NCBI GenBank assembly: GCA_003105225.1
Contig: PQAK01000068.1
Coordinates: forward strand, 1-19,705
Direction: 5' to 3'
DNA length: 19,705 bases
DNA from: Deltaproteobacteria bacterium
Lineage (GTDB): Bacteria; Desulfobacterota; Deferrimicrobia; Deferrimicrobiales; Deferrimicrobiaceae
Each line of letters opens with the position of its first letter. Within the stretch, counting starts at the first letter, position 1. The notes beneath the pieces were generated by a model that saw nothing but the letters and a program-made list of their open reading frames with translations, ran no database searches and was not told where the DNA came from. Positions 5,347 through 13,951 of the stretch are shown piece after piece. The position numbers were made by a program, and so were the translations under genes.

Positions 5347-8109
5347 TCAGAAGACGGCCCCGATCGTGAAGTGCCATTCCGACGGGGTTTCCCCGTCCCG
5401 GCGGTCGAGCTTCCATCCGTAATCCAGGGCGATCGGCCCCACCGGGGTCACGTAACGCAGCCCGAGGCCGGCGCTCTCCCGCAGATCGAAGCCCGCGTTC
5501 GGGACTCCATGGAACCAGACGCTGCCGGCATCCGCGAACAGCGCCACGTTGAAGCCGTACTGCAACGGGACCCGCAGCTCCGCGTTTGCGTTCACCATGT
5601 AGTTCCCGCCGGTGGGCGTTCCGTCGGCGGCGTGAGGCCCCAGGGATTCCTCCTTGAACCCGCGCACCGTCGTCCGCCCCCCGATGAAGAAACGTTTCTG
5701 GATCGGCACTTCCACCGTGTCGCGCATCGGCCGGATGTAACCCGCCCGCCCGGAGGCCACCAGCGTGCTTCGGCGGAAGACAGGGAAATACCAGCTGGAC
5801 TGCCCGGCGAGCTTCAGATAGTCCACCTCGGAGCCGAGATAGTACGAGGCAAGCTCCGTCGTGCCCGAGTTGAGCGACCCGTGCCTCGGGTTGAAGGGGT
5901 CATCCCTCAGATCGAGAACGACAAGTCCGCGCACCGCCGCGATGTTGGCGCTGCCCTGGTCCTCCCGGGACAGGATGGCGCCGGGAGCCACGTTGAATAC
6001 GTGGTCCCGGGAAACTTCGTACTGAAAGGAGACGGTGGACCGCTCGAAGAAGGTCTGCGTGATGCTTCCGATCACGCTGGCTTTCCTCAAGCTGAAGCTG
6101 ACCCGCTCCGCTTCCTGGAAGTAGGCGGTAAGACCGCCCTCCCACTTCCACCGGTTTCCGAGGATCCAGGGCTGTCGCAGATCCCCGATGTATTTCTGCT
6201 CCTTCTGGCTGACGGACACCCGCGAGGTGAACGACCGGCCCTTTCCGTCGAGGTTCCTGTTCCTGGCACCGACGAATCCCCGGATTCCCGTATCGGTTCC
6301 GTAGCCGGCTCCGTACTCGATTTCGAAGAAGAGCGTCTCCTCCACCTCGACGACGAGGTCGAGGATCCCCTCGGAAGGCCGCTTCACCTTCCGGACCCGG
6401 ACGCTTTTGTACAAGCCGGTCCCGTAGACCGACTGCTGGAATTTCAGCAGATCCTTCTCTCCCGCAGGGGACCCCTCCGGGATGCCGACCTCCCGATGAA
6501 CGACCACCGGGTCGGTCAGCAGGTTTCCCTGGACCACCACCTTCCCCAACCGGTAGCGGGGTCCTTCCTCGATCTGGAACAGGGCTGCCGTCGTGTCCTT
6601 CCCCTCGTCGAAAAGAAGCCGCGCCGCGATCCGGACGTCCAGGTATCCCGCATCCCGGTAATGCGCCGCGATGACCTCCTGGTCCCGCTCGAGTCCCACG
6701 TAGTCGACGAATTTTCCCTCGCGGTTGCCGATGATGGCCATGAGCTCGCCGCGAAGGAAATGGTCGTTCCCGAGGAACCGGATCTCCCTCAGGCGGTAGC
6801 GGCCGTCTTCCTCCATGTGGATCGTCGCGGTGATCCCGCCCCGGTCATCCCACACGTTGTCCACCGAGGAGATCCGCGCGCGGACGAAACCTTCCTTCTG
6901 GTAGAGCCCGATCAATGCGTTCAGGTCATCGGTCCATTCCACCTCGCGGAACTTTCCCGAACCGGTGAGGAACGAAAAGACCCCCTTTTCCTCGGAGATC
7001 ATCTGTTTTCGAAGCTGTTTGCCGGACAGGTTCGCATTCCCCGTGAACCGGATCGCCTTCAGGTATCCGGCCAATCCCTCCCGCACGGCAATCTTCAGCA
7101 AGCGCCGGTCCCCTTCCCCGGCCAGGACGTCGACCGTCACCTCCGCGCGCAGATAGTCATGCTCCCGATAGAAGGCGAGCAACCGGTCGCGCAGGTCGCG
7201 CGTCAGCGCTCCCTCGGTCGTCTCCTCGTCCCCGTAGATCCCGCACGCACCTTCCAGTTTCGAGACGGAGTAGGCCTTCTGCCCTTCCCACCGGACCTCG
7301 TACCGCGGTCCTTCCTCGACGCGGGCGGTCAGGCAGAATCCCCCCCCTTTCTCGCATTCGCCATTCGCCTCCGAAATGTGCACGGTAAGGAATCCCGACC
7401 TCTTGTAGGCGATCCGAAGCTTCCGGACCCCCTCTTCCCAGCGCTTGTAGTCGAAGGGGGAACCGGGAGATGCCCCGAGAACTTCCAGGATGCGGTCCTG
7501 CGTAAAATGGACGGCCCCCGGCATGCTGATGCTGCGGACCACCGCGGGGGAGCCCTCCCGCACCTCGATCCGTATTTTCCCGGCCCCGTTCTCCAGGTTG
7601 CAGGAGGCTGAAATGGTAACCGATGCGGAGGTGAACCCCTTTTGATGCAGCAGTTTTTTCACGGCCGCCTCGGCCTCCCGGAAGTCACGCTCTTCCAGGG
7701 AGATGCCGCGCCGGATCCGGGATGCCGCCTGGATCTGCGCCGGGAGCACCTTCCCGGCCCCCTTCACCTCGATTTCGCTGACCAGCGGGGACGGGCGGAG
7801 GTAGAAAAGAACGTCCGCCTTTCCGTCTTCCTCCCGCGCATAGGCGACCACTTCGCGGAAGACGGACTTGGAATACAGGCCTCGGATGGAGTCCCGGACG
7901 GCCTCTTCGGTCAGTAGGCTCCCCGGGCGGATCGTGACGAGGCCGGCCAGCTCCGAATAGGAGATGAGATAGGGGGAAGATACCTGAAAGCGGACAGCGG
8001 AGACGACGAGGCCTTTTCCGGCGGCAGGGGCGGCGGCCGCCGTCGCCGGGGAAGCCGCGAGGAGAATCCCCGCCGCGACGACTGCCAGCGCCCGCCTAAT
8101 CGCGGCCAC
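5347..8109 (-). CDS. Omp85-family outer membrane assembly protein (BamA/TamA-like) with many POTRA repeats
   Basis: A 920-residue outer-membrane protein. The N-terminus (MAAIRRALAVVAAGILLAAS) is a clear signal peptide ending near residue 25. I count about seven POTRA-like repeats by eye (roughly 34-105, 108-185, 189-266, 269-345, 348-436, 438-513, 518-590), each starting with a beta strand and often a GN or G turn. The 16-strand barrel (about 592-920) follows, with the conserved VRGF loop motif at 815 and a terminal Phe (FTIGAVF) as expected for an outer-membrane beta-signal. The start is GTG at 8109, with AAGGA eight bases upstream; this overlaps the tamB stop by 14 bp, so translation is probably coupled. 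E. coli BamA has five POTRAs and TamA three. Pairing with TamB suggests a TamA role; length and POTRA number resemble BamA more. The family is secure; which paralogue is not. Confidence 0.93.
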   Translation of the reverse strand: MAAIRRALAVVAAGILLAASPATAAAAPAAGKGLVVSAVRFQVSSPYLISYSELAGLVTIRPGSLLTEEAVRDSIRGLYSKSVFREVVAYAREEDGKADVLFYLRPSPLVSEIEVKGAGKVLPAQIQAASRIRRGISLEERDFREAEAAVKKLLHQKGFTSASVTISASCNLENGAGKIRIEVREGSPAVVRSISMPGAVHFTQDRILEVLGASPGSPFDYKRWEEGVRKLRIAYKRSGFLTVHISEANGECEKGGGFCLTARVEEGPRYEVRWEGQKAYSVSKLEGACGIYGDEETTEGALTRDLRDRLLAFYREHDYLRAEVTVDVLAGEGDRRLLKIAVREGLAGYLKAIRFTGNANLSGKQLRKQMISEEKGVFSFLTGSGKFREVEWTDDLNALIGLYQKEGFVRARISSVDNVWDDRGGITATIHMEEDGRYRLREIRFLGNDHFLRGELMAIIGNREGKFVDYVGLERDQEVIAAHYRDAGYLDVRIAARLLFDEGKDTTAALFQIEEGPRYRLGKVVVQGNLLTDPVVVHREVGIPEGSPAGEKDLLKFQQSVYGTGLYKSVRVRKVKRPSEGILDLVVEVEETLFFEIEYGAGYGTDTGIRGFVGARNRNLDGKGRSFTSRVSVSQKEQKYIGDLRQPWILGNRWKWEGGLTAYFQEAERVSFSLRKASVIGSITQTFFERSTVSFQYEVSRDHVFNVAPGAILSREDQGSANIAAVRGLVVLDLRDDPFNPRHGSLNSGTTELASYYLGSEVDYLKLAGQSSWYFPVFRRSTLVASGRAGYIRPMRDTVEVPIQKRFFIGGRTTVRGFKEESLGPHAADGTPTGGNYMVNANAELRVPLQYGFNVALFADAGSVWFHGVPNAGFDLRESAGLGLRYVTPVGPIALDYGWKLDRRDGETPSEWHFTIGAVF

Positions 8110-11100
8110 GCAGCAGGTCCTTGAATTCTCGATATCGGTATCGGATCTTGATGTCGGCGCCCAGGTCACCGGCGGTGGTCGTGGTCGCGCTCTCCCAGCC
8201 TCCCGAAAGATATACGTTCTCCAGAAGCTTGTACTCGGCGGTCGCGCTGCTGTCGGCGCTGGTTCCGACGCTCGTCGAGACCGAAACCGAAAACTGCTCC
8301 CCGAACGATTTCCCGACGATGAACTTCGGCTCGAACGTCTTGGTGGAAGGGGAGAACGACGGCTCGATCGCGAACTTGTCCAGTTTCACGATGCCGCGGA
8401 CCCCCTCCTCGAATCTTCCCTTGTACGGTCCGAGCACGAGGGAGGACGCCACCCCCGCCCCGACGGCTCCCTCGGATCCGGCCAGCGACTGCGTGGTCAC
8501 GCCCAGCGACAGCAGGCTCACGATGTCGTTCTTGCTGAGCGGCGGATCCGAAGTCAGGTCCACCTCGTATTTATCCAGCGTCCCGGTCACGCTCACGGTG
8601 ACCGTTACGCTCCCCTTCGTGGTTTCGGCGCGGGCGTCCAGCCGGGGGTTGTTCCGGCGGGGGTCCTGGAACTCCACGCTGAGCCGTTTCAGATCGTACT
8701 TGTTCCCCTGGTACTCGACGGTTCCCGTGTCGACGTCGAAGGCTCCCAGCACGATGATCCGGGCCGCGTCTCCGACGACCTTGAACTCTCCCCGGACATC
8801 CGCGTCGGCGAGATTGTTCTTGATCTTGATGGTGCCGTCCGCGATGACGTTGATGTCCAGCCGGACGCGAAATTCCGACGACTCCCGGCGCGCGGTCACG
8901 TCCGCCAGGCGTTTGCGGAAATCGACGAACACCTTTTCGGGGCGAAGGATCTTCGTGTACCGCGCCGATTGAATCTCCACGTCGCCGGTGACCAGGAAGT
9001 CGTCTACGGGCCCCAGCAGCTCGGCATGCCCCTGGAGGACCGGGCGGAAATCCTCGGGGTACGGGAACCGCATGTCGAAAAAGTCCACCGAGAAATACAG
9101 CCGCTGGTGGGCATCGAATCGCAGCGGAAGCTCCCCCCTTCCATCCAGGTATCCCCCCCCGCTTCTCCCCTCGAAATGCTCGAAAATGAGCTTCTCCCGG
9201 CTGATGATCGCATCCGCCTGCATCTCCTCGAACAACTGGGCATATCCCCGGAAGGAAAAGACTCCTCCCTCGAGGCGGCCGCTCCCCACCAGCTGCGGGT
9301 TGTCCCATTTTCCGGTGACCCGCATATCGATCCGGATCGTGCCGTCGAGCCGGTCGAAGACGCCGGTGACGAGGCGGATCGAAGCCGCCGGCACTTTTCC
9401 CTCGAGGCGGAGATCCAGGTCCCCATTCCAGGAGGCTTTGCCGGAAACGTTCAAGGGGTTGCCCGCCGCAAGCAGGGAGCCCCCTGCCCAGCGGATCCCC
9501 TCCGGGGACAGTTGCGCGGAGATCTCCTTGCCGGATATCTCGATGCCGCTGTCCCGGTACTGGAATCGCTGGACCTGGAGGGTGCCGGCGGTCTTCGAGA
9601 GGGCCCGCAGCGATCCCCCGATTTCCGCCGCCCCGGACAATGCAAACCGGGGTTTTCCCTCCCCGTTGCCGTTTCCCTCGGCCGCCGTCCCGAAGGAGAA
9701 GGGGCCGGAAAGCCGGAACCCGAACGGTTCCCGGAGGCTTACGGAAAACGCAAGCCGCGAGTCCGGGTTCCGGGACCAGACCTCCCCCGCAAGGGCGCTC
9801 CCCTCCTTTTGCCCGCTCACGCGGATCTCCTCGAAACCCACCCCGGAAACGGAGGGAGAACCGGCCGACAGGGTGAAGCGCAGCGCCGAGACCGCTTCCG
9901 GGGGAAACACCTTTTCCGTCAAAATTTTTCCGGCCAAAACGGTCCCCTCCGCCTCCCCGTTCCATGTTCCCCCCGCGGCAACTCCCTCCTCCCCCGCGGC
10001 GGAAAGAAGATACGATGTCGGAACACCATTCGCGGCGAGGGTAAACCGGATCGGCCATTCCTCCTCCCTGCGCACGTCCGCCGCCAGGCGGATCGCCGGG
10101 GATTGCGCCGCGATCAGGAAATGACCGGAGGCCGCGCCGAGGAGCCCCTCCACCGATACCCCGTCGAGCACCGCGTTATCGATCGACAACCGGGGTACGG
10201 AAGCGGTCAGGCGGTCAAGTTCCCACCCCTCCCCACGGTTCCTTCCCGCGAACCGGAGGCTGGCTTCGCCGCGCAGGCCCGTCCTTCTTCCGCGCATCAG
10301 GAAGCGGTCCGTCTGCTCCAGGTCGATCCGGTCGGCGGTCCCGGAAATTTCCACGATGCCGTTTTCCCCTTCCGCCGACATCCGAACGGCCCCCCGGCCC
10401 ACCTTCCCCCCGGCGGCAGCCTTCCAGGTTTCCCCGGAGGCGGCGCGGCTCCATTCCCCATCGAGGGAAACATCCTTCAGATGGAATCCCCTTATCCTCA
10501 GATCGGGGGAGTGCATCGACCCGGTAACGGACAAGGTTTGCCCGGACAGGGAAACCTGAAGGTCTGCGGCTCCGCCGCCGGCCATCTCCTCCGTATACCG
10601 GCGCCATTCGCCCCCCTCCTTGCCCAGGGACACGAGGACGCCCGCAATCCATCGGTTCCCCTCGGAGAAATCGATCTCCCGCACCGCGACGGCCGACTCG
10701 GCCGCGAACGGCTCGGAGGACAATGGACCGGTGAAGGTTCCGGTCGCGGTCGCCTTGGCGATCGATGCGGGAACGTCCGCAACGAAGTGGAGGACATCGA
10801 AGGGGTTCCCCTCCAGTTTGACCACCAGCGGAACGGGCGGAAGCGACCCCGCAGCCAGGGAGCGCGCTTCCATCCGCACGGCGACCCGCGGCCGGTCCGC
10901 CGTTCCTTCCGCCTCCCAGCCGCCCGACAGGCTCCGCCAGGACAACGGGGTTCCCCATCCGTAATCGGCCGCCTTTCCCCTGGCGATGGAGAAATCCCCC
11001 GACAACCGGAAGGCTTGATCGGGCAGGAGGACGGTTCCGGCAGCGGAAAGCGTCGATCCCCCCGCATGCAGGAGAATGCTCGAAACCGTGAACTTCCCGT

Positions 11101-12379
11101 CGGGCGTATAGTCCACCGCCGCCGTTGCGGCAACTGGAAGCGGCAGGTTCGTCGCAGGCCCCTTCCCGCCGCCCACGCGCTGCAACCCGGCGGGGTTTTT
11201 CCAGGAGAATGCCGCGTGGATCTTCTCCCGGGTGCCGGAAAGGGCGAGTTCCGCGTCCACGGCCCCGGCGGGCCGCCAGCCGATGCCCCATTCCTTCCAT
11301 GGGGCATCGGTGAAAGTCGCCCGGGCAACCGCAGCCTTTCCTTCCCCCCTGCCGGAGGCAAGGTCATAGGATCCGGCGCCGGAAAGCGTTCCTTCCCAGA
11401 TCTTTCCCTTCAGGGATTCGATCCGTATCTTCCCCTTCGACACCGCCGCCGCGATCTCCACCTCCGCGGGAGTGGAACCGCGGAGCCAGCCGTTTCGAAG
11501 GATGAGCTTGCCCGACCCGTCGGGATCCTTCAGGCTTCCCTCCAGAGAGGCGGAAAAATCGACATTGCCTTTTCCCGCATAGCTTGCGAGCCGCCGGGAA
11601 TAAGGAGCGCCGGCGGAAATCCATCGCGCCAGGTCCGCGGAGCCGGACAGTTTCACGTCTCCGGATTTCCTGGCGGGATCCAGGAAGCCGGAGAGCCTCA
11701 GGGTCGCGGAGGGTCCGGAAGCACGGAATCTCCGTATGCGAATGCCGTCGTCCTGGTCGAAAAGGTCCGCTTCCAGGGAGGGAAGCGGCCATTGCCCGGC
11801 GCCTTCGCCGGGCAGGACGATCTCTCCCGATGCCCCTTCCAGCCGGACGGAAAGCCTCCTGCCGAGATATTTGACCTCGCGCAGGCGCATCTCCGGCACC
11901 TTCGCTTCCCACCGGCGCACCGGTCCGAGCGGTCCTATCCGCACTCTTCCGTCGAGCAGCAGGATTTCCGGAATGGCGCCCCCCCGCTTGCCGGAACGCA
12001 GCCGGTCGAACAACGGCCGGTTCGCCTCCTCGACATGCGCGTTAAAATTGCGGATGCGGATGCGCGAGACCGGGGAACCGCCGGAGATCAGCATCCCGGG
12101 TGAAAGGGAGATGTCGACGTTGCCGGCGCGCAGCAGCTCGATCCCCGGCCGGTCGTCCACCACGGCCAGGTCTTCCAGCGAGACGCGGGGATAAAGGAGA
12201 TGAAGCCGGAGGTTCCGGTACGAGACCCGGAGTCCGTACGTTGCGGCCTCCTGCCGGATCGCCGCTTCCACCGACCGGAGACGGCCGGGGATCTCGCGGT
12301 AAAGCCGCCACGCCCCGAACGCCAGGAGGACGACGAGGAGGAGGCCACTCGCTGTCCACCACGCCCATCGCCTCGACAT
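8096..12379 (-). CDS. tamB: TamB-like translocation and assembly module protein (DUF490, AsmA-like bridge protein)
   Basis: A 1427-residue protein, slightly longer than E. coli TamB (about 1260). One N-terminal membrane anchor (about 5-25, WAWWTASGLLLVVLLAFGAW) is followed by a very long beta-rich region of repeating short strands, typical of the periplasm-spanning groove proteins. The conserved C-terminal TamB domain begins at about residue 1000 and includes GGYLDGRGELPL, DVEIQSARYTKIL and VEYQGNKYDLKRLSVEFQDP, ending with IKIRYRYREF. TamB works with an Omp85 partner in barrel protein insertion and is also implicated in phospholipid transport to the outer membrane. The Omp85 gene follows with a 14-bp overlap. 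I chose ATG at 12379; an in-frame TTG at 12388 lies inside the -10 promoter box and so could not be translated from that promoter. No Shine-Dalgarno site precedes the ATG. Confidence 0.93.
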   Translation of the reverse strand: MSRRWAWWTASGLLLVVLLAFGAWRLYREIPGRLRSVEAAIRQEAATYGLRVSYRNLRLHLLYPRVSLEDLAVVDDRPGIELLRAGNVDISLSPGMLISGGSPVSRIRIRNFNAHVEEANRPLFDRLRSGKRGGAIPEILLLDGRVRIGPLGPVRRWEAKVPEMRLREVKYLGRRLSVRLEGASGEIVLPGEGAGQWPLPSLEADLFDQDDGIRIRRFRASGPSATLRLSGFLDPARKSGDVKLSGSADLARWISAGAPYSRRLASYAGKGNVDFSASLEGSLKDPDGSGKLILRNGWLRGSTPAEVEIAAAVSKGKIRIESLKGKIWEGTLSGAGSYDLASGRGEGKAAVARATFTDAPWKEWGIGWRPAGAVDAELALSGTREKIHAAFSWKNPAGLQRVGGGKGPATNLPLPVAATAAVDYTPDGKFTVSSILLHAGGSTLSAAGTVLLPDQAFRLSGDFSIARGKAADYGWGTPLSWRSLSGGWEAEGTADRPRVAVRMEARSLAAGSLPPVPLVVKLEGNPFDVLHFVADVPASIAKATATGTFTGPLSSEPFAAESAVAVREIDFSEGNRWIAGVLVSLGKEGGEWRRYTEEMAGGGAADLQVSLSGQTLSVTGSMHSPDLRIRGFHLKDVSLDGEWSRAASGETWKAAAGGKVGRGAVRMSAEGENGIVEISGTADRIDLEQTDRFLMRGRRTGLRGEASLRFAGRNRGEGWELDRLTASVPRLSIDNAVLDGVSVEGLLGAASGHFLIAAQSPAIRLAADVRREEEWPIRFTLAANGVPTSYLLSAAGEEGVAAGGTWNGEAEGTVLAGKILTEKVFPPEAVSALRFTLSAGSPSVSGVGFEEIRVSGQKEGSALAGEVWSRNPDSRLAFSVSLREPFGFRLSGPFSFGTAAEGNGNGEGKPRFALSGAAEIGGSLRALSKTAGTLQVQRFQYRDSGIEISGKEISAQLSPEGIRWAGGSLLAAGNPLNVSGKASWNGDLDLRLEGKVPAASIRLVTGVFDRLDGTIRIDMRVTGKWDNPQLVGSGRLEGGVFSFRGYAQLFEEMQADAIISREKLIFEHFEGRSGGGYLDGRGELPLRFDAHQRLYFSVDFFDMRFPYPEDFRPVLQGHAELLGPVDDFLVTGDVEIQSARYTKILRPEKVFVDFRKRLADVTARRESSEFRVRLDINVIADGTIKIKNNLADADVRGEFKVVGDAARIIVLGAFDVDTGTVEYQGNKYDLKRLSVEFQDPRRNNPRLDARAETTKGSVTVTVSVTGTLDKYEVDLTSDPPLSKNDIVSLLSLGVTTQSLAGSEGAVGAGVASSLVLGPYKGRFEEGVRGIVKLDKFAIEPSFSPSTKTFEPKFIVGKSFGEQFSVSVSTSVGTSADSSATAEYKLLENVYLSGGWESATTTTAGDLGADIKIRYRYREFKDLLRGRD

Positions 12380-12387
12380 GACTACCA

Positions 12388-12415
12388 ATTATAGAGGAAA
12401 TTGTTCAAATGCGAA
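12388..12415 (-). promoter_or_regulatory. tamB promoter immediately before the start codon (near-leaderless mRNA)
   Basis: On the minus strand a perfect TATAAT -10 box occupies 12393-12388. TTCGCA (12415-12410, four of six positions) stands 16 bases upstream as a -35 box. Transcription would be expected to begin about seven bases past the -10 box, near 12381, only two bases before the ATG at 12379. The absence of any Shine-Dalgarno sequence fits this placement. Read-through from the tRNA-Gly promoter is the alternative. Confidence 0.58.
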
Positions 12416-12463
12416 GGGCCCCCTTCCCCGCGGGAAAGAGGCCCCTGGTTCCGCCGGGAACCA
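12416..12463 (-). terminator. Two tandem hairpins after tRNA-Gly, possible terminator or processing site
   Basis: The first hairpin in the minus-strand direction is TGGTTCC-CGGC-GGAACCA (12463-12446), a perfect 7-bp stem with a four-base loop. The second spans 12444-12416, with GGGCC pairing with GGCCC and an inner TTCCC/GGGAA stem. Neither is followed by a clear T-run in the minus direction, so an intrinsic terminator is not certain. The pair separates the tRNA-Gly 3' end from the tamB promoter. Confidence 0.4.
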
Positions 12464-12481
12464 TCCCGATGATGATCAAAA

Positions 12482-12556
12482 TGGAGCGGGCGACCGGATT
12501 CGAACCGGCGACGTCAAGCTTGGGAAGCTTGCATTCTACCCCTGAATTACGCCCGC
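12482..12556 (-). tRNA. tRNA-Gly(CCC)
   Basis: A complete tRNA with encoded CCA. The acceptor strands GCGGGCG (from 12556) and CGCCCGC (12492-12486) pair fully, followed by discriminator T and CCA (12484-12482). The anticodon stem CAAGC/GCTTG encloses TTCCCAA, giving anticodon CCC at plus-strand 12524-12522, which reads GGG glycine codons. The T arm GCCGG-TTCGAAT-CCGGT is normal. It lies between the TPR gene and tamB on the same strand. The 65 bases separating it from the TPR gene (12557-12621) hold no gene and no convincing promoter box pair. Confidence 0.97.
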
Positions 12557-12621
12557 CTGAATATCGTTGTTTACCACAGTACCGCGGGAAAATGCAACCC
12601 CCGGAACCCCGATGCGGGCGC

Positions 12622-13938
12622 TTATTCCCGGTATCGGTCGATGCGGGCCGCGACGTCCCGGTATTGGGGGGCCTCCCCGAAGATCGACAGGAAAATCTCC
12701 TTCGCTTCCTCTTCCCTTCCGTCGCTCGACAGCAGGACTGCCTTATGGTACCGCACGTCCCGGTCCTCCGCCTCCGAAAGCGCCTTCGCGGAAAGCACCT
12801 CGTCCAACACCCGGATGGCCGATGCGAATTCTCCTTTTGCTGCAAGCGTGTCCGCCAAAAGGGAGGAGGCGCCCACGAACAGCTCCGGCTTATGACGCGC
12901 CATGGCGAATTCCCCCACCGCCTCGTCCAGGAGACCCATTTCCTTGTAGGCGATCCCCAGGTTGTACCTGGCGTCGGGATCGGATTCGCCGATCTCCTCC
13001 TGCACCTTCGCCTGGAGACGGGACAAGGCGTCCTGGACGATGGACTCTTCTTCCCGGTACACCGTACTGCCGGCAGCAGGCGCAGCCGGTTCCTCGGGCG
13101 GCGCGGGTTCCGGGGGAGGCGAAGCAGGGGCGGCAGTCTCGTCCAGTTTCCGCGCGGCGTCGGCGAAAGACGTTACGCCGGCAGCCCCCGCGTCCCAACC
13201 CTCCCGGATCGCTTCGAGGACCCGTTCCTTCTCTTCGATCCCCTGGAGATGGCCCTCCCTGCGCGACTTCTCGACGACCAGGTACAGCAGCGCCTCTCCC
13301 TCGGCTCGCTTTCCGACTCTCAGCCACAGGAACCCGCATGGCTCCAGGATCTCGATTTCATCCCCCGACGAAACGATCAACGCATTCAGATGGTTGATGA
13401 ATTCCGGCACCATCCCGGAAGCGATGGCCCAGGGCGCAGCCTTCTCCAGCTCGTTGATCGCTTCGAAGAACTTCCTCTGGGAGCGCAGGATATCCCCGAT
13501 GTACAGCGAGGGCAGCGGCGATCGCGGAAGCGCCTCCCCGGCCTGGCGGAGGAATTCGATCTTCTGGTCGTCCGAAGGGAACAGCCCCTGGCGAGCGATC
13601 ATGAGCTCGAGTTCCCGGTGGGCGTCCCCGGTAAGCCCTTCCTGCGACAGCAGCCGGATGAGCCACTTCAGGAAATCGATGTTGGCCGGGTCGTGCTTGA
13701 GCATCTGCCGCAGGACGGCAACCGCCTTGCCCGCGAACCCGTCCTTCTCGTACATCACGGCGGCCCGCGCCAGCTGGTCGAGCCCCTCGACCACCTCCCC
13801 CTGCCGCAGGAGATAGATTCCCAGCTTCTGCCTGGACTGGGGATCCTGGGGGGCTGCCTGAACGCGTTTCGACAGCGACGCGCGCGTGTCCCCTTCCTTG
13901 GCGGAGAACAACTTCCGGATGGAATCGATGAGGCTCAC
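12622..13938 (-). CDS. Tetratricopeptide-repeat protein at the end of the acc operon
   Basis: A 438-residue, apparently cytosolic protein with no signal peptide or membrane segment. The N-terminal two-thirds is helical with TPR-like units (about 30-65, 65-100, 140-175). A Pro/Ala-rich linker lies at about 270-297. A C-terminal block of about four TPR helices begins with EEESIVQDALSRLQAKVQ and contains the strong TPR unit ARYNLGIAYKEMGLLDEAVGEF. TPRs are protein-binding scaffolds; I cannot name the partner. The start is GTG at 13938, 13 bp after the accC stop, with only a weak purine-rich site, so translation may depend on the upstream gene. It is the last gene of the long operon, which also carries a TPR tail on its aroB product. 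Alternative readings include a regulator of the acetyl-CoA carboxylase genes or a pilus/motility accessory factor; neither can be shown here. Confidence 0.85.
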   Translation of the reverse strand: MSLIDSIRKLFSAKEGDTRASLSKRVQAAPQDPQSRQKLGIYLLRQGEVVEGLDQLARAAVMYEKDGFAGKAVAVLRQMLKHDPANIDFLKWLIRLLSQEGLTGDAHRELELMIARQGLFPSDDQKIEFLRQAGEALPRSPLPSLYIGDILRSQRKFFEAINELEKAAPWAIASGMVPEFINHLNALIVSSGDEIEILEPCGFLWLRVGKRAEGEALLYLVVEKSRREGHLQGIEEKERVLEAIREGWDAGAAGVTSFADAARKLDETAAPASPPPEPAPPEEPAAPAAGSTVYREEESIVQDALSRLQAKVQEEIGESDPDARYNLGIAYKEMGLLDEAVGEFAMARHKPELFVGASSLLADTLAAKGEFASAIRVLDEVLSAKALSEAEDRDVRYHKAVLLSSDGREEEAKEIFLSIFGEAPQYRDVAARIDRYRE

Positions 13939-13951
13939 TTCGCACCCGGGG

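Noticed and set aside
8110..8169. Twenty-residue N-terminal extension of the Omp85 gene inside tamB
   Set aside because: The GTG at 8109 has AAGGA eight bases upstream and starts exactly at a normal signal peptide; the extension would place charged residues ahead of it.
8969..12103. Long open frame of more than 1000 codons on the plus strand, opposite tamB
   Set aside because: It lies antisense to a well-supported TamB gene, its translation is Arg/Gly/Pro-rich with no recognisable domain, and such frames are common opposite high-GC genes.
12557..12621. Possible promoter for tRNA-Gly (TTGCAT with a weak downstream box)
   Set aside because: No -10 hexamer matches more than three positions at a sensible distance; the tRNA may be transcribed from the upstream operon.
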